Origin: Brasenia schreberi
Taxonomy: Eukaryota > Streptophyta > Magnoliopsida > Nymphaeales > Cabombaceae
Length of the DNA stretch: 64,000 bases
NCBI GenBank assembly: GCA_036023115.1
Contig: JAYKKT010000061.1
Span: 12,273,501-12,337,500 of the forward strand
Direction: 5' to 3'
In this document: piece by piece, positions 44,875-56,605 of the stretch
How positions within the stretch are numbered: position 1 is the stretch's first letter
Layout of the letters: each line of letters opens with the position of its first letter
The notes under the pieces: model-generated
The model's input: the letters and a program-made list of their open reading frames with translations, nothing else
The model's database searches: none
What the model was told of the DNA's origin: nothing
Translations under genes and position numbers: made by a program

Positions 44875-46114
44875 TAAGGCTCTCCATTGTAAAGAAACCT
44901 ATAAAGCTCATGTATATAAGGCATAATATGAGCCTTGTAATGCTACTTGGGAGGCATAATGCTTTTTGAGTTTAACCACTTTAGTATCCCAACATTATAT
45001 CTCTCATGAGTACAATGAGTTGTACATTAATATGATGCATCAATTTATTTTGAGAGATTCTAAAAGTTAGTTGGGTTTGACTCCAGTTAGGCAACACAAT
45101 ATATCATTATTCATGTGGATAAATAAATAATTGTACATATATTAATAGTATTTATAATTGTTTTGCTTTAATTATCATATTAACTTTCTTCGTAATTATT
45201 TTCTTATACCAGCATTTTATCGTGGTACATGACACACTTTTGCCCGTTTTAGTACATTAAAAGTGTGTGCACCGTCATTGTCTAGTGACCTTACATTGCT
45301 GGACCTGTTAGAGACATATGAGTAGTGTTGCCAAAGAGTACATTGATTGACCATGATGGGGCTTGTATTTAGGATATTATTTTGTAATATTCAATATATA
45401 TGTAAATGATAATTGTAATGAAAGGAATTTGGTTTCTTCACTCTTTATCCTTAATATGCACAACCGTAATGAAATCATGATCTCATTTAAATTAAAAAAC
45501 AACATATACAAATGCCAAATAACATCTAATCATTATCCTCAATATCATGTACAATATCATCTCCTAGTTCTCTCATTTGTATGATCTCCTGCTCTTCTCT
45601 TCTCAGTAAAAATAGATAATCTATATTCTTAATAATCAATCATTAATCTACTAATTTCAATATCAATATTTTTATTCGGCTTGTATTATCTACTAATATC
45701 ATTAATTTACTCTCTTAATATTATGCTTCCTCTCAATATTTCTTACATACTAAAAAATTAATTACGACTCCTAAACACATACTCTATAGCAAACACGAGT
45801 AAATGATGGAGTCCATCATCTTCACAATCAACAAATTATTTTTATATCTTATGGGCAAAGTTCATCCGGTGTACTAGAATAACTTTTAGTTTCCTTAGTC
45901 ATGGTATAATAAGTATTTTGATTATTCATCATCTTTTTCAAATTGATTCTATAATACATCATCCTATTGTGCAATATATATAAGGATACGGGTTAGGATG
46001 ACATGTTAAGGGAGATATGGATTAGCATGTTCTTCCTTAAGCAACAGAGGTGTTTGAAACACATCCTCTTTAAGGAAGAGATGCTGCAAAACCGCATCTC
46101 ATCAGCCTACTCAC
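44875..46114 (-). repeat. Diverged FAR1-like block R2 and adjoining sequence (unit 2)
   Basis: Counterpart of 29,418-30,659; no open protein domain. Confidence 0.55.
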
Positions 46115-47388
46115 ATACTAGTTTAAATTATGGAATATGTGATATGTGAATTTACTTTACTTTGTCCATATATTTCGAAAATTATAGAATCCAATTTGTA
46201 GTATGTTTTATAGTTTTATCCTTGTTTGATTGTTGAATTCACAAAACTATTGTTTGATGATACATACGTTTTTGTCCATGGAAATTTACAAAATTACAAA
46301 AATGATATGGGGCATATTTACATTTTTGTCCCTAATCACTGAATAACTAGAAACATGATTTTAGTATTTTGTCCATGAGTTTTTTGTCTGAATTACCAAA
46401 ATAGATAGATAGGTAAACTTACATGTTTGCCCTCTAGCTACAAAAGAAATTATAGGGCTAGACAGACGGGTAGTATTGCTCTTTTATCCTCAAACTTGCT
46501 TAGAACTACTAAATTTGTTCAGATTTAACTTCAAAATGGTACTTGATTGTTTCAAATTATTGATAGGTGCTTTGAAATATTTAAGTTTAATACCTAGATA
46601 TTTTAGATACTATAGTTTAATGCCCGGTTATGTTATATTTCATGTTTATTTGAAAATATCTTATTGTTTTTGTGGCTTGATTATTGTTTTCTATTTGAAT
46701 TATTTAGACCCTCTTGTTATTATCTTTGCCAAATTATTGAAAATGACTTATAAAAATTTGTGTTTTAGAATTGGTAAAGACTAAAAATTTAAATGACTTA
46801 AAAAATTATTTTTGCCCTATACCAAATGCAACAAAAGATAAAAAAATATAAGATATTTATAAAAGATGATACTATAATTTGGACTATTATGTTGAAATAT
46901 ATAAAGAATGACTTGATTAGGGTTTCTGAGGAATTTGAGACCACTAAAGAGTTGTTGACCAGTGGATCAAGGTGTGTCCCCGTTTCACATTCAAGTACTC
47001 CTTCAAAAATGTAATTCCTATAAAATGAAAGGAGATAAAGTAGTTGAATAGGAAAACTAAATATTGGTAATGGCTAAGGATTTAACAATAGCAAAATTAG
47101 TCATCTCTAAACTAATGCAGAAATCCATTATCCTGAATACTCTTCTCCGTTCATGGAATATGGTAACCACAATCCTTAGACTTGGGTCTGACTTTACTCT
47201 TTCTAAACTACTCCAAAACTAGTAATTAAATAAGAACATATAAAGAAAATAAAAGAAAAAATTTGTTAATGGCTTAGGATGATTTAGATCAAGCTCTAAG
47301 AACAACCAGAACAAAAGAAAACCAAATAAAAAGTTTGGTAAAAATAAAAGAAGGATGATCATTTTTTTAAGATATCATAGGAATGTAC
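46115..47388 (+). mobile_element. Copia relic, leader and gag (unit 2, part 1)
   Basis: Counterpart of 30,660-31,487 plus 33,739-34,190, uninterrupted here. Gag pieces LKYIKNDLIRVSEEFETTKE and the following decayed frame are seen. It is interrupted by the copia insertion at 47,389. Confidence 0.7.
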
Positions 47389-47750
47389 TGTAGAGTTTAA
47401 ACATGAAACACCTTCACTTTATTGATAAAGAAGAGCACTTACATCATGTGTTGAAGATAGGGGCTGGTCGGCTCCCTACTGTCGCCAGATCCCATTCACG
47501 TCTTCTTTCTTGACAACAAACCCTAATGACTCACTAAAATTTATACTAATAATCTAACATGAAAGACCTAAATACCCGTACTTAGTAACTAATAGGACTC
47601 AGTTCCTAATGGATCACAGACTGATCCATTAGGACCCACATTACACCTACCTAAATATAAATGTTACGATTCTACAAAACACACACACACCATGTACATA
47701 TACAATCAAATTACTAAGCTAGATAATCGAATTCAACTTGATCTCCAACA
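47389..47750 (-). repeat. 3' LTR of the copia element
   Basis: TGTAGAGTTT...CTCCAACA on the + strand, 362 bp; adjacent bases 47,751-47,761 (tgccccctcaa) are the polypurine tract read on the minus strand (TTGAGGGGGCA). Confidence 0.95.
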
Positions 47751-47757
47751 TGCCCCC

Positions 47758-48415
47758 TCAAGTTGAATCTTGAAAATTTGTAATTCTCAATTGGCGAAGA
47801 GTTTTTTGCAATCCTCTTATTGATGCAGGTTTTGTGAAGATATCTACTAGTTGGCCTTTAGAGCATACATGAATCAGATTGAAAATACCTTGTGAAATCT
47901 TTTCTTTGATAAAATGACAATCTATTTCAATATGCTTGGCTCGTTCATGAAAAACTGGATTTAGAGTAATCTGAAGAGTTGTTTTGCTATTGGTATAAAA
48001 GTGAACTGGAGTATTCACTTCGAAACCCAGTTCTGTCAAGAGTGATAAAACCCATAGTCCTTCACATATGCCCAAGGCAATTGCACGATATTCTGTCTCT
48101 GCACTCAATCTGGATACTATAGATTGTTTCTTGCTTTTCTATGATACAATGTTGCCTCCTAAACATACCACATAATCAGAGGTATTTTGTATCTGTCTTC
48201 GAACCTGCCCAATCAACATCTGAGTATATCTTTAGGTCCAATGATGAATTTGAACTGTATAACAAACCATATGTTATTATAGACTTCAAGTATCTGATAA
48301 TATGAAATACCATACTCATGTGATGTTTGGAAGGATTGTGCATCCATCTACTAACATAACTAACTGCGAAACTGATATGAGGACATGTAATAGTAATGTA
48401 TATTAACTTTCCCAC
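47758..48415 (-). pseudogene. Copia RNase H region
   Basis: Minus-strand pieces: LIYITITCPHISFAVSYVSR and HMSMVFHIIRYLKSI (the connecting region), then SAETEYRAIALGICEGLWV, FHERAKHIEIDCHFIKEKI and LVDIFTKPASIRG. The first catalytic block is kept, but the YCDN block reads FYTNSKT, so a catalytic Asp is lost. A frame break separates 48,176 and 48,108. Confidence 0.9.
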
Positions 48416-48448
48416 TAATTTTTGGTACCTTCCAATATCCTCATATGG

Positions 48449-49063
48449 TTATGCACTCTTATTATCGTCCTCCTTAGGTATCTCCATCGGAGTTGAGTAT
48501 ACACGGCAATCTTCCATTTTTGTCTCCTTCAACAAGTCCATAATATATTTCCTTTGACACAAGAATAAAGCATCATTTCTATGAATAACCTCTGTACCAA
48601 GAAAATAATTTAGTCTTCCCAGATCTTTCAAGTCAAATAACATATTGAGTCTCTTCTTTAGGTCAATAATACGTGCAATATCATCTCCTATAATAATAAT
48701 ATCATCAACATATACCAGTAACTTGATATTTTTCTCACCTTGCTTAATAAATAGAGTATGGTCACTGATACATTGTTTAAAACCCAAGATTCAAACTTTA
48801 TCACTAAATTTTTCAAACCATACCCGTGGAGATTGCTTCAATCCATAAATTAATTTTTTTAATTTACATACCTTTTCTTGTTCGTGTCCATAAAGATATC
48901 CAGGTGGTAAATCCATATAAATATCTTTTATGAGATCACCTTGAAGGAATGCATTCTTCACATCTAGCTGCCATAATTCCCATCCTTTATTGATTGCCAG
49001 ACTCAACAGAATTCTGATGGTATTCATCTTGGCCATAGGAGCAAACGTTTCTATGTAATCCAT
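48449..49063 (-). pseudogene. Copia reverse transcriptase
   Basis: Two adjacent frames read FAPMAKMNTIRILLSLA, WQLDVKNAFLQGDL, LKKLIYGLKQSPRVW, then SDHTLFIKQGEKN, LLVYVDDIIIIGDD and LGRLNYFLGTEV. The YVDDI catalytic box is intact. A stop near 48,788 splits the domain, and the N-terminal part (49,070-49,860) is decayed. Confidence 0.93.
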
Positions 49064-49863
49064 ACCATACGATTGACTATATCCTTTAGCTACTAATCAG
49101 GCTTTATATCTTTCTATGTTTCCATTAGCCTTATACTTTATAGAGAATACCCACTTACATCCCACAGTTTTTCTTTCTAATGGTAGTCTATCAATTCTCA
49201 AGTTTTATTGCGTACTAGAGCTGAAATTTCCTCTTCCATAGTTGTCATCTATCCTCGATGTTATTTCACTTCTTCATATGTTCTTGGTACAAAGGTATTC
49301 TCTGCATTCATCACAAACAACTGATATTCTCTAGGACAATTAGAGTATGATACAATTCCTTCCAATGCATATTTTGCTATGGTATGTTTTCCTTTTTTGA
49401 TAGCAATAAGATGATTAACTCAATATTTGGATTATGAGAAGTTACTTGAGAAAGAGGTAAATCTGATTCTCGATGGGAATTTTCATCAACAGTCTGATGC
49501 GAAAAAGTAATCCTTCAGCTACCTCTATTATATACTTGCCATTTCCTCTAGAGGAATCATGTCAGTCTCTGTATTTTCATGAATAAATGTAATTTCAGTC
49601 GAAGGGAGTGGTATAACCTGAGTAGACTATATATATGATGTGGGATCTTCCTGTACTTTATAAAATTGTGTGTCTTCATGAAAGGTAACATCCATTGTAA
49701 TATAAAATTTTCTTTTTAAAGGATCATATCACTTATATCCTTTTTGGGTAGTTGAATATCCCAAGAAAATACACTTAATTAATCGAGCATCTAGTTTATC
49801 TCTGGCACCTTGATAAATATGAACAAAGCATGTACAACCAAAAACTCTCTGTAGTAAGTGAAA

Positions 49864-50439
49864 TTATTTCTGGGAAGGACATAAAGAATGAAAAAGAGTA
49901 TTTCCGTTGAGAACCCTGCTTGGCATGCGATTTATAAGAAATACTGATGTCAGAACTGCTTCACCCCAAAAATATTTTGGAACGTTGCAACCAATTAAGA
50001 GTGTCCTTGCCACTTCTAAGATATGTCGATTCTTCCTTTCGGCAACACCATTTTGTTGAGGGGAGTGAGAACATAAGGTCTGATGTAACATTTCGTGCTA
50101 TAGAAAGTATGAGTGAAGATATTGGGACATAAACTCTCCCCCATTATCATTGTAAATAACTTTTATAGTGCTCTGAAATTGAGTCTGTACAAACTGATAG
50201 TATACCAGAAGAATGTCATTTACTTCATCTTTAGTCTTCATAAGGTAAATCATAGTAAATCTAGTACAATCATCAATAAACAATACGAAGTACTTATAAC
50301 CATGCACAGACGTCGTGGAACACGAGCCCCAAATATCTGAATGTACAATATCAAATGGAACAGAAGATCTTTCTTCATTTAAAGAAAAGGAAATACGATG
50401 GTGTTTTGCCTTCTGACAAGTTTCACAATTCAAGTTCAA
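49864..50439 (-). pseudogene. Copia integrase
   Basis: CETCQKAKHH (end of the zinc-binding part), DIVHSDIWG, FVLFIDDCTRF and DNGGEF give the D, D region of the catalytic triad; SPQQNGVAERKNRHILE supplies the E. A stop near 50,095 splits it in two frames. Confidence 0.92.
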
Positions 50440-50643
50440 GTCATTACAATGACTAAATTATGGTAATAACAACTTTATTTTAGAAAACGGTAAATGGCCT
50501 AGTCGCTTGTGCCACCGAGGTATATCCTCCTTCTATTTTTTTGTAACGATAGTTGATTGTAATGTAGCTCCTTTATTGTCCTCACAAAAGTAGAGACCTC
50601 TCCTCACATTACCCTGACCACAGATCTTTCCCGTCTTCATTTC

Positions 50644-51180
50644 TTAAAATACACATCCAGTGAAATCAAAGGTTATACTACATTTCAAATCTTGAGTCAT
50701 AACAAATACATATAATAAGTTTACTGATATGTTGGGGACATGTAAAACATTTTTCAAAGTGCCAAATGATATAATAACACTTCCTTTTCCTACTATTAGA
50801 GTAAGAGAGCCATCTGTCGGTTTGATATTGATGTTCACTTGTGTCAATTCATAAGTATCAAAGAAATCTCTTTTGATGACCACGTGATTTGTGGCTCCAG
50901 AATCAATAATCCATATTCTTGAATATGAAGAATTTATATTACCCTGAGTAAGAAATGAGAAGGGATAGGCAATGGTTGCTTGTGAATCACTATGAGAGGA
51001 TGCATATGGCAATTGTGAATTCGTTAGACAAGCTTTTAACAACTCAATCTCCTTTTTCATATCAGCCAACGAAGTTATACTGTCTTCAGTCTTTTGTTTG
51101 TCATTTTGATCATTGCTGAAGTATGCCTTATTAGGTTTATTCTGAAAGTAGGCAGGTTTTTCAACTAGGTCCCAATACAT
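50644..51180 (-). pseudogene. Copia gag end and protease
   Basis: A Lys/Asn-rich gag end is followed by the protease active site IWIIDSGATNHV. The zinc knuckle just upstream (about 51,180-51,225) reads CSHCGKPRHTKEMYW, with the last Cys changed to Tyr. Confidence 0.9.
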
Positions 51181-51804
51181 TTCCTTGGTATGTCGTGGTT
51201 TACCACAATGAGAACAAATTAATTTTTCCTTTTCTTCATGTATCAGTATAGATCTACCTCTGCCTCTATCATAACTTCCTCTTCCTCGAGTAAAGGATGG
51301 AACATAAGTATTCTTTCCAACAAATGCTTAAGTTTCAGACTTGATTTTGGTTTTCTTTTCCAAATATTTCCTATCTTCTTTCCTGAGAAGGAGTGAGTAT
51401 ACGGTACTCAAGGAAGGAAGCTCTTATCTGCTAAAGATATTATTCTTTACGGCCTCATACTCTGATGATATGCCCCATAGAAGATCAAACACTTTACGTT
51501 CTTCAAATTCCTCGTTCCGCTCTTGTGTGCAAGTCTGGCATTTTGTCTTAGAATAAAGTTGGAGTTCTTCCCACAGACCTCTGAGTTATGCGTAGTATTC
51601 ACTTACTGATCTACTCCCTTGTCTGTACTTTCTGATCTTCTCAATAATATCATATTTTCTTGCTATATTTTTCTATTGGGCATATGCTTCTTCAACCGCT
51701 AGCCAAATATCTTTTGTTGAGTCTAAAAATATAAACGTACTATCAATCGAAGGTATTATAAATTATATTAGCCAAGCATTGACAAGTGCATTTTCTCTAT
51801 ACTA

Positions 51805-52086
51805 TCAAGAATACAGAGGATCTGTTATAGGTGGTTTGGGAATTCCACCTGTAAGGTAATCCCATCTCCCCCTAGCCATGATCGCGAGTTCCATGGATCT
51901 GGCCCATTGAAGATAGTTCTTTCCATCTAGCTTCAGATTAGTGATTTGAAAAGCTTCACCCTTGTCCAACAAATTGTCACCACCTTCTGTAATTTTGTTC
52001 TTGTCCATTTTTCTCTCTCTTTTTTTTTGTTTCTTGATATCCTTAAGACACTGATATGTATTAATTTCATAGAAAATGTTACCCAC
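51805..52086 (-). pseudogene. Copia gag N-terminus
   Basis: The initiator is most likely the Met of MDKNKITEGG (about 52,009). FQITNLKLDGKNYLQWARSM and GRWDYLTGGIPKP match the N-terminal domain of plant copia Gag (UBN2_3/DUF4219 type). The region 51,230-51,800 continues gag with stops. Confidence 0.88.
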
Positions 52087-52540
52087 AAATAAAAATACTT
52101 AGATCTTAATCAAGAGGTGAATATCAGCCAGCAATGTCTCTTGATCTTAGTTAGCAGTCCATGGATATCATTAAGGAGATGTTGGCCAGCAACATATGAT
52201 TAAATCGGCCAATATCAACTGAACTGTCAAGAACCATATACTCACATTGTGAAGAGGCCAGCAACAAATGATGTTTACGCAACCAATAATGAACCATATA
52301 CTGAATCACCCTTGAACCGTGATTTTCACTAATCACGTTATGAAATATATCATGTACTCCAACCAATAATAAAATCTCAATAAGATTGTCAGACAACAAT
52401 ATGATATTTCCTAAGGTTTATGCAACCAGATTCACTAAACACCTTAGAACATAGCTTGTCAAAAAAAAATTTTCTGTACCTTTCAATACCGATTTTCTTG
52501 GACTGATTTCCATGAGTCACTACTGATTTTTTTCTTCAAA

Positions 52541-52555
52541 TATGCTCTGATACCA
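52541..52555 (-). other. Copia primer-binding site (tRNA-iMet type)
   Basis: On the minus strand TGGTATCAGAGCATA directly follows the 5' LTR (which ends at 52,556). Confidence 0.93.
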
Positions 52556-52920
52556 TGTAGAGTTTAAACATAAAACACCTTCACTTTATTGATAAAGAAG
52601 AGCACTTACATCATGTGTTGAAGATAGGGGTTGGTTGGCTCCCTGCTGCTGCCAGATCCCATTCACGTCTACTTTCTTTACAACAAACCCTAATGACTCA
52701 CTAAACATTTATACTAATGATCTAACTTGAAAGACCTAAATACTCCTACTTAGTAACTAATAGGACTCAATTCCTAATGGATTACATACCTGATCCATTA
52801 GGACCCGCAGTACACCTACCTAAATATAAATGTAACGATTCTACAAAAAACACACACACCATGTACATATATAATTAAATTACTAAGCTGGATAATCGAC
52901 ATTCAACTTGATCTCCAACA
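52556..52920 (-). repeat. 5' LTR of the copia element
   Basis: 365 bp, homologous to 47,389-47,750 along its full length with scattered substitutions and a few single-base indels. Confidence 0.95.
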
Positions 52921-52925
52921 TGTAC

Positions 52926-54060
52926 TACTCCGATCAGGTGCTTTAATTGTAACAAGATGGGAAACTACAAATAGGATTATCGCAATAAAAGAAACAATAA
53001 TGGAAACACCAAGTATCATGACCTAGTAGAGAAGCATGACATAAACTGCATGATTTTTGAGTGCCTCTAGATGGACCATCCTTTGATTGATTCGTAGATT
53101 GTCCCATCATATCTCAAAGAGTAAGAAGTGCGCTATGGACCGAAAGGAATATAGTAAGCATCATGTCTACATGATAAATAATACCTTTATGATATTATTG
53201 GGATAGGGTCATTTAAGATTTTTATTGAAGGCACGCCAGTTGCACTTATTGATATACTGATTATGCCTTCAATCAAGCATAATCTTGTATCAATTCTTAC
53301 CTTAGTAAAAAAAGAGTTTGAAGTCAAGTTGGTCCCTAAGAAAGTCACTATGGAAAAACATGGTAGTGTAGCTTTTTCAGGTTTATTTGATTTTGATCAT
53401 GGTTTGTTTAAACTAAAAACTAGTGATAATGAAAGTTCTACTTATGCTAATATTGATTGTGCATTTATTATTGACCTGGATGCATGACATAAATATTTAG
53501 GGCATATAAATTTGAATAAGTTGAGGAAATTATCCAACTTTGACTTATTGCTTGGATTTCAAGAAAATACTTTTAATAAATGTAAAGCTTATATACAAGG
53601 AAAAATGACTAGAAAATCTTTTCACAAAGAAATAATTAGGCAAAACCATACTTATGCTAATATTGATTGTGCATTTATTATTGATCTGGATGTATGACAT
53701 AAACATTTAGGGCATATAAATTTGAATAAGTTGAGGAAATTAACCAACTTTGACTTATTGCTTGGATTTCAAGAAAATACTTTTAATAAGTGTAAAGCTT
53801 ATATACAAGGAAAAATGACTAGAAAATCTTTTCACAAAGAAATAATTAGGCAACAACCATATGAATGTGATTTTGAATCATTCACACAAATTTATGTGTA
53901 CCTTTAGGGTAATATCTCATCATAGAAAGTTTTATTTTATAACTTTTATCAATAATTATTCGAGATATATGTACATATTACACCATATTTTATTTTATAG
54001 CTTTTATAACTTTTAACTTTTATCATCGAATGACCTTCCTAACCAAACTGATAAAAAATG
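52926..54060 (+). pseudogene. Copia protease-integrase relic (unit 2, part 2)
   Basis: Counterpart of 34,200-35,390: MPSIKHNLVSILTLVKKEFE, LFDFDHGLFKLKTSDNESS and HINLNKLRKL. The integrase end found in unit 1 (35,000-35,330) is missing, and 210 bases are duplicated (53,440-53,859). Confidence 0.75.
53440..53859 (+). repeat. 210-bp tandem duplication inside the copia relic
   Basis: 'acttatgctaatattgattg' occurs at 53,440 and 53,650, and the two 210-bp copies differ at only a few bases. Unit 1 has a single copy at about 34,714. Confidence 0.93.
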
Positions 54061-54119
54061 TTGTAAGTACTTATGACGATTTCTAGCCTCTAGAAATACT
54101 CAAATTCCAGCCATGCAAA

Positions 54120-55117
54120 ACCAACTAGTTAACAAATACATCATTCGATGCAATAACATGACCTCCACACTCTTTAGTGATGGTATAATAAGTATTTTTT
54201 TTTATTATTGTGCAATATATAGAGGAATATAAGGTTCAAAGCATAACACATAACAAACAACACAAGTTCGATTGATGCCATGTTAATGGGAATTGTGGGG
54301 CAAGGCATCCATCCTTGAGAAAGAGATGTGTGTGGACCACATCTCCTAAGGAAGAGATGCAGTAGAATTGTGTCACATCCTTAGGGCGAGATACAACATA
54401 GTCGCATCTCTCCTTAAATATGAGAAGTTGTGCTGCCGCATCTCTTTCTCAAAAAGGGATGCGGTCAAAGCATGCATACCTTCATGAAGAGAGACATGCC
54501 TAAACCATGTTTCGAAGTGAAATATTGATGAGTGAATCTTTCAACCCAAAACCATGAAACATCTTTCAAAATCAAGAAAACTAAAAAAATCAGACAAACC
54601 AGGAAAAATAAAAAAATCGATTAGATCAATTGTCACTTTTTTTATAATTTTTCTTCTTTCTTCTTTCGTTTGATTCCGACGAGATTCTTAATAAAATAAT
54701 TGGTACTCATTGGCAAAGAAGAAAGCAATAATAGTTGTGTGAGTAAAACTATAGAGTCACCAAATGCCCATCAACCTACTATTTTTTACATCAATATTTT
54801 TATTTGACTTGTATTTGTCATTCCTTTCATACCTAAGACATACCTTGTTTGTTAGGCATTTATTCTTTGAATGAAGAATAACAATAACAATATTATATTT
54901 TCTTCCAATGTTTCTAACATACTCAATAAGTTTATTACGACTCCTAAATACATGATCCAACACAAACACGAGTAAATGTTGAAGTTCATCAACTCGCAAT
55001 TAACAAATAATTCTTTAATCTTATCTACCAACTAGTTAACAAATACATCATTAGATTTAATACAATGACCTCCGCTCTCTTTAGTGATGGTATGATAAGT
55101 ATTCTTTTATTTTCTAT

Positions 55118-55186
<69 letters not shown>

Positions 55187-55870
55187 ACTAGGTTAGAAGC
55201 ATAACATAAAACAAATAACAAAAGTTCGATTGATGCCATGTTAAGAAGAGATGCTGGACAGGCATACTTTCTTGAGAAAGAGATGTGTCAGGACCATATC
55301 TCCTAAGGAAGAGACGTGGAAGAACAACGTCTCATCTTTAAAAAGGGATGTGGTCTAAGCGTGCATATTTTCATAAAGAGAGACGTGCCTAAACCATGTT
55401 TCAAAGTGAAATATTGATGAGTGATTCCTTTTACCCAAAACCATGAAACATCTTTCAAAATCAAGAAAACTGAAAAAATCACACAAACCAAGAAAATTCA
55501 AAAATCGATGGGATCAATTGTCACTTTTTTTTATAATTTTTCTTCTTTCTTCTTTCGTTTGATTCCGACGAGATTCATAAGAAAATAATCGGTACTCGTT
55601 GGCAATGAAGAAAGCAACAATAGTCGTTTGAGTAAAACTACAGAGTCACCAAAATTGTATGTGAAGAGGAGAGAGAAATTTGTGTATGAATATTTTGGGT
55701 ATTTTTGTGTGTGGATAGTAAGAGGGGTATAGAGAAAGTAATGAAGTTAAAAATTAACATATTCCAAGATGTACCCCATACAAATGGATTTTAAATTTGC
55801 TCTACCACGTAGCACGGACAGTCAAGACATGGAGGGATGTCCGAATAATACACCAAAGCACATCTGAAAT
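54120..55870 (-). repeat. Tandem FAR1-like blocks R3 and R4 upstream of the gene (unit 2)
   Basis: Counterpart of 35,402-37,110, including the hairpin arrays (54,310-54,510 and 55,270-55,400). The FAR1-like frame of R4 is open at 54,757-54,999 on the minus strand (FRSRNKLIEYVRNIGRKYN, YERNDKYKSN). Confidence 0.8.
55123..55188. repeat. (AT)n microsatellite in block R4 (unit 2)
   Basis: Homologous to 36,363-36,436 and shorter. Confidence 0.96.
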
Positions 55871-55930
55871 GTGTTTCGATGCAATTGTGCATGGTACGTC
55901 AGTTAAGCACCTGAGGCTAACAACTTGACC

Positions 55931-55938
55931 TATAAGTA
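55931..55938 (+). promoter_or_regulatory. TATA box of cystatin-like gene 2
   Basis: TATAAGTA about 115 bases before ATG 56,051. From about 55,908 to the ATG it is nearly the same as 37,144-37,286. Confidence 0.6.
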
Positions 55939-56050
55939 TCCTTCGTCCAGGGCTTTGTGTTCATTGTGCAGTTACTGATCATTTGAGAAAGATCTTGGTG
56001 TGCACATAGCTTCTTTTTCCTTCCTGTACTAGCATTCTCGTCGATCATTC

Positions 56051-56554
56051 ATGGATCTCTTCCATTTGCTTGTAATGGCCATGGCCTGCTTAACAGTAGT
56101 GGCTTTGGCCGGTGAAGATGGCTGCAGTGGCAAAACAGAGAAAGGTTGCCCTAGCAAGTGGCAACGCATCCCTAATGTGAAGCACGACAAACATGTGCAG
56201 AGCCTTGGTTCCTTCGCAGTGAAAAGTTATAACAAGAAGAACGGCTACTGCACTTGTCCTGAAGGGGAGACTAGTGGTCCAGATGGCTGCCACAAAAAAC
56301 AGAAAAAAGAGAAGAAGCCTGCAGAGCTCGAGTTTGAGGAGGTGTTCGAGGCCTATAAACGTGAGAAAGGCCACTGCACAACAGAGTACAAGCTTTTTCT
56401 CTTGGCCACCGAGAAACACGAGCATTCACATGGAAATCGTCCCATGGGTGACGGCGACCAGCCAAAGCCAGGGAAATATGAGGCCGGTGTGACTGAGAAG
56501 AACAAAAATGGTAAAGTCGAGCGCCACTACGAATACCTAAAGTCGGCCAAGTAG
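56051..56554 (+). CDS. Secreted cystatin-like protein, copy 2 (non-canonical, six Cys)
   Basis: A 167-residue intronless protein with the same layout as the product of 37,287-37,790: signal peptide, WQRIPNV and FAV-helix region, CTCPEGETSGPDGC insert, and cystatin-like strands without QxVxG. By direct comparison it differs at 10 of 504 bases: seven silent changes and three replacements (Arg to Lys and Glu to Lys in the FAV helix region, giving FAVKSYNKKN, and Asn to His near the C-terminus, VERHYEY). Reading frame, start, TATA box and poly(A) signal are all kept, so both copies look expressible. No paralogue other than copy 1 is in the window. The protease target, if any, cannot be told from sequence. 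Confidence 0.88.
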   Translation: MDLFHLLVMAMACLTVVALAGEDGCSGKTEKGCPSKWQRIPNVKHDKHVQSLGSFAVKSYNKKNGYCTCPEGETSGPDGCHKKQKKEKKPAELEFEEVFEAYKREKGHCTTEYKLFLLATEKHEHSHGNRPMGDGDQPKPGKYEAGVTEKNKNGKVERHYEYLKSAK

Positions 56555-56599
56555 AATTGGCTTCTTTGTGGGCCCTCCTGGCTCATGTGCTGCATGCGT

Positions 56600-56605
56600 A
56601 ATAAA
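56600..56605 (+). terminator. Polyadenylation signal, gene 2
   Basis: AATAAA 46 bases after the stop, same setting as gene 1. Confidence 0.6.

Larger units (their letters stand above)
47389..52920 (-). mobile_element. Complete but defective Ty1/copia retrotransposon (5.53 kb)
   Basis: Two LTRs (47,389-47,750 and 52,556-52,920) flank an internal region with primer site, gag, protease, integrase, RT and RNase H in copia order on the minus strand. TGTAC flanks both ends (47,384-47,388 and 52,921-52,925). The uninterrupted site is at about 34,196 in unit 1 (GAATGTACTACTCCG). By eye the LTRs differ at about two dozen positions over some 360 bases, and the coding region has stops and frameshifts, so this is not a fresh insertion. 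Confidence 0.96.
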
